From Streptomyces phaeolivaceus (lineage in GTDB: Bacteria > Actinomycetota > Actinomycetes > Streptomycetales > Streptomycetaceae), in NCBI RefSeq assembly GCF_009184865.1, contig NZ_CP045096.1:2356001-2420000 (forward strand): DNA of 64,000 nt, read 5' to 3'. Below the pieces are notes generated by a model that was not told the origin of the DNA, did no database searches, and worked only from the letters and a program-made list of their open reading frames with translations. Position numbers and translations under genes: made by a program. This document shows, piece by piece, positions 58,546 through 64,000 of this stretch (position 1 is the first letter of the stretch; every line of letters begins with the position of its first letter).

Positions 58546-59985
58546 CTAGCCGAGCGCCGCCACCTTGTCCCGGTAACCCCGCACCGGGGCGGCGTCCCGG
58601 TAGGGCTCCAGGCGGCGTTCGAAGTCGCGGACGTACTCCACGGCTCGTACGGACCGCATCTCGGCGGCCTGTCCCGCGGCCTCCGCGCCCAACTGGCAGG
58701 CCTGGTCGAGTTCGCCGAGGCCCAGACGGGCGGAGGCGAGGACGACCCGGCAGAAGAGCCTGCTGCGGGCGTAGGCGGGCGCCCTCAACTGCAGGGAGCG
58801 TTCCGCGTGTTGGGCCGCGGCCCGGTACTGCTGGAGGTCGCGGTGGCTGTGGCCGAACTCGTCGGCGAGCTGCGCCTCGTCGAAGAACCGCGCCCAGTAC
58901 GGGACTTCGTCCCCGGGGCGGGCCGTCTCCAGGGCGCGTTCGGCGCGGACCAGCGCGGCCGTGGAGGCCCGCACCTCACCGAGCACCGCGTGCCCGCGGG
59001 CCTCGACGGAGTGCAGCAGCGACTGCACCACCGGCGGCACGGCCGACCCGACGCCCTGCTGGGCGACGCGCGCGAGCTGCACGGCCTCCCGTCCGTGCCC
59101 CAGATAGACCGCCTGACGGCTCATCGTGACGAGCACATACGCCCCGTACGCCCGGTCCCCCGCCGCCTGCGCCAGCCTGAGCGCCTGCACGAAGTACCGC
59201 TGGGCGAGGCCGTGCGCCCCGATGTCGTACGAGGTCCAGCCGGCCAGCCGGGTCAGGTCGGCGGCGGCGGCGAACAGCCGTCGGCCGATCTGTTCGCCGT
59301 AGGCGCCGCGCAGCATGGGCTCGGCCTCGTGCTCCAGGTAGCGCACGAGGGCCTGGCGGGCGTGGCCGCCGCCGTACGCGTCGTCGAGGGCGCGGAACAG
59401 CTCCCCCACGGAGCGGAGGGCGGCGATGTCCCCGCCGGTGACCTTCTGGCCGGGGCCGCGCTCGGTCTGGCTGCGCTGCCGGGGGACGACAGGGCGGCCC
59501 TGCGGGGGGACCCGGGTGGCTGCCGGGTCACCGCGCCCCACCCGGTCGTCGGCCCGGCCGATCAGCCAGTCCCGGCTGGGGACGACCAGTCCGGCCGGGG
59601 TGAACGCGATCTTGCGGAGTTCGGCGTGGCTGCCGGAGTCCTTGCGCCACAGGCCGCCGACGATGTCGATGGCCTCCTCGGGGGTGGCGGCGAACTCCAG
59701 GCCCGCGTAGACGGGGGCGCAGGCGTCCAGGCCGAGGTCCTGGGCGGTGAGCCGACGGCCGAGGCGGCGGGTGAACACCTCGGCGATGAGGGCGGGTGTC
59801 GTCCCCCGGGGCTGCTGACCTCGCAGCCAGCGGGTGACCGACGTCTTGTCGTATCTGAGGTCGAGGCCGTGTTCGAGACCGAGCTGGTCCACACGGCGCG
59901 CTAGTCCCGCGTTCGAGAACCCCGCTTCTGCGATGAGGGCGGCGAGCTGGCGGTTGGGGGTGCGCTGCGCGGGTCGTTCCGTCAT
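58546..59985 (-). CDS. NsdA-like helix-turn-helix/TPR regulator
   Basis: 479 residues. N-terminal DNA-binding region ALIAEAGFSNAGLARRVDQLG...YDKTSVTRWLRGQQPRGTTP (about 12-62), then a long helical region with TPR-like repeats (ALRLAQAAGDRAYGAYVLVTMSR; ALETARPGDEVPYW; LRAPAYARSRLFCRVVLA). This is the architecture of the streptomycete NsdA/NsdB-type proteins that repress sporulation and antibiotic synthesis. Closest assignment is family level only. ATG at 59985 has a weak ribosome site; the open frame upstream extends through the divergent lipB region and is not credible. Confidence 0.88.
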   Translation of the reverse strand: MTERPAQRTPNRQLAALIAEAGFSNAGLARRVDQLGLEHGLDLRYDKTSVTRWLRGQQPRGTTPALIAEVFTRRLGRRLTAQDLGLDACAPVYAGLEFAATPEEAIDIVGGLWRKDSGSHAELRKIAFTPAGLVVPSRDWLIGRADDRVGRGDPAATRVPPQGRPVVPRQRSQTERGPGQKVTGGDIAALRSVGELFRALDDAYGGGHARQALVRYLEHEAEPMLRGAYGEQIGRRLFAAAADLTRLAGWTSYDIGAHGLAQRYFVQALRLAQAAGDRAYGAYVLVTMSRQAVYLGHGREAVQLARVAQQGVGSAVPPVVQSLLHSVEARGHAVLGEVRASTAALVRAERALETARPGDEVPYWARFFDEAQLADEFGHSHRDLQQYRAAAQHAERSLQLRAPAYARSRLFCRVVLASARLGLGELDQACQLGAEAAGQAAEMRSVRAVEYVRDFERRLEPYRDAAPVRGYRDKVAALG

Positions 59986-60369
59986 CTGCGGTGCGGTCTC
60001 CTGCCTTCCGGGTGTCGGCGGGGTTTCCCGGATTGCCTGGTGAGAAGCCTTTTGCGGCCTTGTGAACGGCGCGAATGTAGCGGAGAGTAAGCGTCCGATC
60101 GCACACTTCCGCGTCCATTCATCCGATCGTGTGAGGATTTGCCGCACGGCTGACGTGGAGGGCCTCCGACACGCGCCGGCTGGGCCCCTCGTACGCCCGG
60201 CGGCCGGCGCGTACGACGAGCGTCGCCATCCGCCTCCGCGCCTCGTACGACGGGCGCCGGGCACCGCTCGAACGGCGCCCGGTCCTACGGTCGTACAGTG
60301 GCTTGGGCGCGTCACGCGCCTGACCGGGGCGACGGAACGACAGGACGACAGCCGAGGGAGGCACTTGCC
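59986..60369. other. Divergent region between the NsdA-like gene and lipB
   Basis: 384 bases without a gene. TACAGT (60294-60299, plus) is a plausible lipB -10 with a leader of about 65 nt; its -35 is not recognisable. Nothing else stands out. Confidence 0.4.
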
Positions 60370-61161
60370 GTGAGTGGGTTGCGGTTCGTCCGCATGGGGT
60401 TCGGCGCGGAGATGGTCGAGTACCAGGAGGCGTGGGACGAGCAGCGCCGGGTGCACGCCGCCCGCTTCGCCGACGAGGTCCCCGACACCGTGCTGCTCCT
60501 GGAGCACCCCCCGGTCTACACGGCCGGGCGGCGCACGGCCGACAGCGAGCGCCCCCTCGACGGCACGCCCGTCGTCGACGTCGACCGCGGCGGCAAGATC
60601 ACCTGGCACGGGCCGGGCCAGCTGGTGGGCTATCCCATCCAGAAGCTCCCCCGCCCGGTGGACGTGGTCGCGCACGTACGGCGTCTGGAAGAGGCCCTGA
60701 TCCGTACGTGTGCGGAGTTCGGCGTGGAGACGACCCGGGTCGAGGGCCGCAGCGGGGTGTGGGTGCTCGGCGATCCGGTCGAGCGGCGGCTCGGCGGGCT
60801 CTCGCTGGACCTCGATCCCCGGATGACCGACGACGAGTTCGATCCGCGGATGAACGGGCCGGAGTACGCGCCGTCCAACGCGGGGCAGCGGCGTGAGGAC
60901 CGCAAGATCGCGGCGATCGGGATCCGGGTCGCGAAGGGGGTCACGATGCACGGGTTCGCGCTCAACGTGAACCCCGACAACAAGTGGTTCGACCGGATCA
61001 TCCCCTGCGGTATCCGTGACGCCGGGGTCGCGTCCCTCGCGGGTGAGCTGGGGCGGGACATCACCATCGCCGAGGTGCTGCCCGTGGCCGAGCGGCATCT
61101 GCGGGATGTTCTGGAGGACGCGGATCTGAAGCCGCGGGTGGTGGAGCGGGCGTCGGCGTAG
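60370..61161 (+). CDS. lipB: Octanoyl-[ACP]:protein octanoyltransferase
   Basis: 263 residues. Transfers octanoate from ACP to lipoyl-domain lysines. Motifs: [28 protein letters not shown] (substrate loop), [10 protein letters not shown] with the catalytic Lys, [21 protein letters not shown] with the catalytic Cys. Between [10 protein letters not shown] and RKIAAIG lies an insert of about 40 residues ([16 protein letters not shown]...SNAGQRRED) absent from enterobacterial LipB but, as far as I recall, usual in streptomycetes. GTG at 60370 with GGGAGG upstream. Followed 309 bases later by lipA; a family A repeat lies between, so expression may be separate. Confidence 0.95.
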   Translation: MSGLRFVRMGFGAEMVEYQEAWDEQRRVHAARFADEVPDTVLLLEHPPVYTAGRRTADSERPLDGTPVVDVDRGGKITWHGPGQLVGYPIQKLPRPVDVVAHVRRLEEALIRTCAEFGVETTRVEGRSGVWVLGDPVERRLGGLSLDLDPRMTDDEFDPRMNGPEYAPSNAGQRREDRKIAAIGIRVAKGVTMHGFALNVNPDNKWFDRIIPCGIRDAGVASLAGELGRDITIAEVLPVAERHLRDVLEDADLKPRVVERASA

Positions 61162-61189
61162 TCCGCGTCAGGGGGTGGGGGTTCGGCTC

Positions 61190-61340
61190 GTCGGCGGGTG
61201 CGGGTGCGTGGGGGCTGGTCGCGCAGTTCCCCGCGCCCCTGAAGGGCCTACGGCCACTTCGGGCCGAAAAAGCAGGGGCGCAGCCCCGCTTTTTCAGGGG
61301 CGCGGGGAACTGCGCGAGAAGCCCCACTCAGCAGCGGCCG
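61190..61340. repeat. Long inverted repeat, family A copy
   Basis: Same orientation and nearly the same centre (GGGCCTACGGCC...GAAAAAGCAGGGGCGC) as 56761-56912. Starts about 28 bases after the lipB stop. TACCCT at 61429-61434, further down the same gap, may be the lipA -10. Confidence 0.8.
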
Positions 61341-61470
61341 AAGAACTCACCCTCACCGCACCCGACGCCGGGAATGCAACCCACGAGCCGAAGGTTGCCC
61401 ACCCCGGGGAGCGAGAACCGTACGGGCGTACCCTGGTGGACGCCGAAGAATCGAAGCACAGGGAGCCGAT

Positions 61471-62436
61471 GTGTCCGCAGTCGCACCGGACGGACGCAAG
61501 ATGCTGCGCCTGGAGGTCCGGAACGCCCAGACCCCCATCGAGCGCAAGCCCGAGTGGATCAAGACCCGGGCGAAAATGGGCCCCGAGTACACGAAGATGC
61601 AGGCCCTGGTGAAGGGCGAGGGGCTGCACACCGTCTGCCAGGAAGCCGGATGTCCCAACATCTATGAGTGCTGGGAGGACCGCGAGGCCACCTTCCTCAT
61701 CGGCGGCGACCAGTGCACCAGGCGCTGCGACTTCTGCCAGATCGACACCGGCAAGCCCGAGGCGCTGGACCGCGACGAGCCCCGCCGCGTCGGCGAGTCC
61801 GTGGTCACCATGGACCTGAACTACGCCACGATCACCGGCGTCGCCCGCGACGACCTGGAGGACGGCGGCGCCTGGCTCTACGCCGAGACGGTCCGCCAGA
61901 TCCACCAGCAGACCGCCGAGCGCGCGGACGGCCGGACCAAGGTCGAGCTGCTGGCCCCCGACTTCAACGCCGTACCGGAGCTGCTGGAGGAGGTCTTCGC
62001 CTCCCGCCCCGAGGTCTTCGCGCACAACGTCGAGACGGTCCCCCGGATCTTCAAGCGCATCCGCCCCGGCTTCCGCTACGAGCGCTCCCTGAAGGTCATC
62101 ACCGAGGCCCGTGACTACGGTCTGGTCACGAAGTCGAACCTGATCCTCGGCATGGGCGAGACCCGCGAGGAGGTCAGCGAGGCGCTGAAGCAACTGCACG
62201 ACGCCGGCTGCGAGCTGGTCACCATCACCCAGTACCTGCGTCCGAGCGTCCGCCACCACCCCGTGGAGCGCTGGGTCAAGCCGCAGGAGTTCGTCGAGCT
62301 GAAGCAGGAGGCCGACGAGATCGGCTTCTCCGGTGTGATGTCCGGCCCGCTGGTCCGTTCCTCGTACCGGGCCGGCCGCCTCTACCAGATGGCCGTCGAG
62401 AAGCGCGGCGCGTACGTCGCCTCGCAGGCCGTCTGA
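61471..62436 (+). CDS. lipA: Lipoyl synthase (radical SAM)
   Basis: 321 residues. Auxiliary cluster motif [12 protein letters not shown] (CX4CX5C, near 56) and the radical SAM motif CTRRCDFC (CX3CX2C, near 87), then [13 protein letters not shown] and LLAPDFNA; C-terminal RSSYRAG with the Ser ligand of the auxiliary cluster. It inserts two sulfurs into octanoyl groups placed by LipB, completing the lipoyl cofactor for SucB/AceF-type E2 and GcvH. GTG at 61471 with GGGAG five bases upstream. One of several Fe-S enzymes in this window (with NadA) that need carriers such as ErpA. Confidence 0.97.
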   Translation: MSAVAPDGRKMLRLEVRNAQTPIERKPEWIKTRAKMGPEYTKMQALVKGEGLHTVCQEAGCPNIYECWEDREATFLIGGDQCTRRCDFCQIDTGKPEALDRDEPRRVGESVVTMDLNYATITGVARDDLEDGGAWLYAETVRQIHQQTAERADGRTKVELLAPDFNAVPELLEEVFASRPEVFAHNVETVPRIFKRIRPGFRYERSLKVITEARDYGLVTKSNLILGMGETREEVSEALKQLHDAGCELVTITQYLRPSVRHHPVERWVKPQEFVELKQEADEIGFSGVMSGPLVRSSYRAGRLYQMAVEKRGAYVASQAV

Positions 62437-62478
62437 CCCCTCCCGGCCGACCCCTCCCGGCCCCTCCCGAGCCCCGGC

Positions 62479-62533
62479 GAACGCCTCGCGAACGCCTCAC
62501 GAACGCCTCGCGAACGCCTCGCGAGCGCCTTAC
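62479..62533 (+). repeat. 11-bp tandem repeat array
   Basis: Unit GAACGCCTCGC at 62479, 62490 (one change), 62501 and 62512, followed by a degenerate fifth copy. Non-coding. No spacers, so not CRISPR. Confidence 0.85.
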
Positions 62534-62695
62534 GCCGAATGGCACGGAGTGCCACCCGATTCGCGTGAATCTGAGCACAAGAGGCTACTCGTCGGTAATG
62601 GCCGATTGACCGCGGTCCTGACCGTCCTCGCAGATGAGGGCGTCGTCAGGGCCGCGTCAGGGATTAAGTGCCGCGCATCAAGGTTTCATTGGCGT

Positions 62696-62724
62696 TTGAC
62701 CGGTCGGTCACGCCCTGGTAACAC
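62696..62724 (+). promoter_or_regulatory. Candidate promoter and operator of the small conserved gene
   Basis: TTGACC (62696-62701), 17-bp spacer and TAACAC (62719-62724). TGACC-GGTC-GGTCA (62697-62710) is an inverted repeat over the -35, of the size bound by TetR-type repressors. Confidence 0.4.
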
Positions 62725-62796
62725 CAATCAGTGACCCTGGTTTCACGCCCGGTACAGGGTCCTAGCCAGAGCAGCCATCCCGAGGGGGGACCTCCC

Positions 62797-63000
62797 ATGC
62801 AGGCCGCACCCGTTCGTGCCACAGCGATCCCGTCGTTCACCGATGCACTCCGTGCCGTCGAGTCGCTGCTCATGAGCAGTGGTCAGCGCACCGCCCGTCG
62901 CAACGCCTGGACCTCCGTCCTGGAGGACCGCCGCCGCGCCAAGGACCGCGTCGAGACCGAGCGCGTCCTCGAAGCGGCCGTCACCTCACGCACCTCGTAA
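62797..63000 (+). CDS. Small conserved-type hypothetical protein
   Basis: 67 residues: MQAAPVRATAIPSFTDALRAVESLLMSSGQRTARRNAW then a charged helix EDRRRAKDRVETERVLEAAV. Probably a two-helix, basic protein without membrane segment. ATG at 62797 behind GAGGGGGGA. Sits between lipA and the DUF4191 gene, a constant place in streptomycetes as far as I recall. Function unknown. It has its own promoter-like sequence with an inverted repeat. Confidence 0.78.
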   Translation: MQAAPVRATAIPSFTDALRAVESLLMSSGQRTARRNAWTSVLEDRRRAKDRVETERVLEAAVTSRTS

Positions 63001-63148
63001 CGCACCTCGTAGCACCGCGCCCTCAACACCGCACCACGCAACCGCCGCACCACGCCGGCACCGCCGCCGCCCGGCGCCGCTTCCCCAGCGCAGCCGCCGG
63101 TCTCCGGTCCCCACCGGCACCGCCGTCGTCCCCGCTTCCCCGGACACG

Positions 63149-63154
63149 TAGACT
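63149..63154 (+). promoter_or_regulatory. -10 box of leaderless DUF4191 mRNA
   Basis: TAGACT, seven bases before the ATG at 63162; no ribosome site. Confidence 0.5.
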
Positions 63155-63161
63155 TCGTGCC

Positions 63162-63863
63162 ATGGCGAGGAAGGAACCCGCAGCGGACGCTGCGAACCCC
63201 GGGCGACTCAAGCAGATCGCTCTGACGTACAAGATGACCCGCAGGGCCGACAAGAAGATCGGTCTTGTACTCGCGGCTGTCGGAATCATCACCTTCGGTG
63301 TCTTCCTCGCGATCGGTTTCTTGATCGGTCACCCCATCTATCTCGGCATCCTGGGCCTCCTGCTCGCCTTCCTCGCGACGGCGATCGTGTTCGGACGGCG
63401 GGCCGAGCGGGCCGCGTTCGGGCAGATGGAGGGCCAGCCGGGGGCCGCCGCGGCGGTCCTGGACAACGTGGGCCGTGGCTGGACCACGACGCCCGCGGTG
63501 GCGATGAACCGCAGCCAGGACGTGGTGCACCGGGCCGTCGGCAAGGCCGGCATCGTCCTGGTCGCCGAGGGCAACCCGAACCGGGTCAAGAGCCTGCTGG
63601 CCGCCGAGAAGCGGAAGATGGCCCGCATCGTGGCGGACGTCCCGGTGCACGACCTGGTCGTGGGCACCGGCGAGGGCCGGACCGAGCTGAAGAAGCTGCG
63701 CACGACGATGCTCAAGCTGCCGCGCGTGCTCTCCGGCCCCCAGGTGACCGCCACCAACGACCGGCTGCGCGCGATGGGCGACCTGATGAGCAACATGCCA
63801 CTCCCCAAGGGCCCGATGCCCAAGGGCATGCGCATGCCGAAGGGCGGCCCGAAGGCCCGCTGA
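63162..63863 (+). CDS. DUF4191 membrane protein
   Basis: 233 residues. Basic start MARKEPAADAANPGRLKQI, two hydrophobic helices in a hairpin (IGLVLAAVGIITFGVFLAIG; YLGILGLLLAFLATAIVFG, about 34-82), then a cytoplasmic domain VGRGWTTTPAVAMNRSQDVVHRAVG...KAGIVLVAEG and a Met/Pro/Lys-rich tail (PLPKGPMPKGMRMPKGG). Actinobacterial DUF4191 family, role unknown. ATG follows a TANNNT box by seven bases. Ends at a strong terminator shared with the convergent RDD gene. Confidence 0.92.
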   Translation: MARKEPAADAANPGRLKQIALTYKMTRRADKKIGLVLAAVGIITFGVFLAIGFLIGHPIYLGILGLLLAFLATAIVFGRRAERAAFGQMEGQPGAAAAVLDNVGRGWTTTPAVAMNRSQDVVHRAVGKAGIVLVAEGNPNRVKSLLAAEKRKMARIVADVPVHDLVVGTGEGRTELKKLRTTMLKLPRVLSGPQVTATNDRLRAMGDLMSNMPLPKGPMPKGMRMPKGGPKAR

Positions 63864-63882
63864 CGCCGCGAGTACGACGATG

Positions 63883-63922
63883 ACGATGGGGGCGCCCGGA
63901 GAGATCCGGGCGCCCCCATCGT
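63883..63922. terminator. Strong bidirectional terminator
   Basis: Perfect 18-bp stem (63883-63900 with 63905-63922), GAGA loop, between convergent stops at 63863 and 63933. Confidence 0.92.
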
Positions 63923-63932
63923 CGTAGCGACG

Positions 63933-64000
63933 CTAGATCCGCACCTCGACCGTGCGGGCCAGCCGGTCGTGCAGGCCGCGTCCGTCGCGGTCCCAGACCA
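63933..64000 (-). CDS. RDD-family membrane protein, C-terminal end (cut by window edge)
   Basis: Only the last 22 residues are visible, ending WDRDGRGLHDRLARTVEVRI followed by TAG. RDGRGLHDRLARTxVV is the usual closing segment of RDD-domain membrane proteins, and streptomycetes carry such a gene after DUF4191 and before glnA. The rest lies outside the window. Confidence 0.7.
   Translation of the reverse strand, partial: VWDRDGRGLHDRLARTVEVRI

Larger units (their letters stand above)
62437..62796. other. Gene-poor region after lipA with short tandem repeats
   Basis: 360 bases without a convincing gene. Holds CCCCTCCCGG-type repeats (62438-62470), an 11-bp tandem array (62479-62533), two small perfect hairpins (TGGCAC-GGA-GTGCCA, 62540-62554; GATTC-GCGT-GAATC, 62558-62571) and the promoter area of the next small gene. 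The hairpins may end lipA transcription. Confidence 0.5.

Noticed and set aside
62438..62533. CRISPR-like array
   Set aside because: Repeats are 10-11 bases, directly adjacent, with no spacers and no cas genes.
62549..62734. Small plus-strand open frame in the gap after lipA
   Set aside because: Lower GC at third positions, no ribosome site, and it overlaps hairpins and a promoter-like region.
1..64000. Prophage, integrative element or transposase
   Set aside because: No integrase, transposase, att-type repeats or local composition shift seen; gene order is typical chromosomal core.
1..64000. tRNA or rRNA genes
   Set aside because: No cloverleaf-like or conserved rRNA segments noticed in the intergenic regions read; a covariance search would settle it.

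Overview
The window is chromosomal DNA from a Streptomyces or very close relative. It is very GC-rich with strong third-position GC, GTG starts are common, and the gene order is typical streptomycete core chromosome: qcrCAB-ctaE / ctaCDF, erpA-nadA, pspA, cobalamin genes, pepA-lpdA-sucB-aceE, lipB-lipA. I see no phage, transposase, CRISPR array, rRNA or tRNA.

Layout. 1-146: 5' end of trpD. 299-9591: bc1-aa3 respiratory supercomplex genes (qcrB, qcrA, qcrC and ctaE on the minus strand; ctaF, ctaD and ctaC on the minus strand), interrupted by a pseudo-receiver protein and a lipoprotein L,D-transpeptidase. 9894-16491: sulfur, Fe-S and NAD genes (cysteine desulfurase fused to a TusA domain, PfkB kinase, erpA, nadA) plus two unknowns. 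16513-25468: signalling and envelope stress (PQQ-propeller Ser/Thr kinase, RND exporter with a two-component system, PspA/PspAA). 25834-34274: DUF3043, methyltransferases, cobU fusion, cobT, a truncated lysyl-phosphatidylglycerol-synthase-like gene, a membrane protein and cobS.

34275-40952 is the most interesting region. Five minus-strand genes encode an Agd3-like (CE18) deacetylase, a PelF-like GT4 glycosyltransferase, a polytopic membrane protein, a spherulin-4/GH135-like hydrolase and a GH114 endo-galactosaminidase. The last four are joined by 4-base start/stop overlaps. This is the enzyme set of fungal galactosaminogalactan and of bacterial Pel polysaccharide, so I propose an uncharacterised galactosamine-containing exopolysaccharide system.

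41452-62436: central carbon and lipoate metabolism (pepA, lpdA, sucB, a GntR regulator, aceE, lipB, lipA). Interspersed are a WYL regulator, a PGRP amidase, a MarP-like protease, a GNAT, a TIGR01777 epimerase-like protein, an FAD oxidoreductase and an NsdA-like regulator. lpdA (E3), sucB (E2), aceE (E1) and lipB/lipA together make and lipoylate the 2-oxoacid dehydrogenase complexes. 62797-64000: a small conserved protein, a DUF4191 membrane protein and the 3' end of an RDD-family gene.

Regulatory features include eight convincing hairpin terminators and one weaker candidate, a dispersed family of long inverted repeats that sits just after stop codons, candidate operators at aceE, nadA, the RND gene and the polysaccharide locus, a perfect inverted repeat over the ctaE start codon, and a set of probably leaderless genes with TANNNT -10 boxes 6-8 nt before the start codon.
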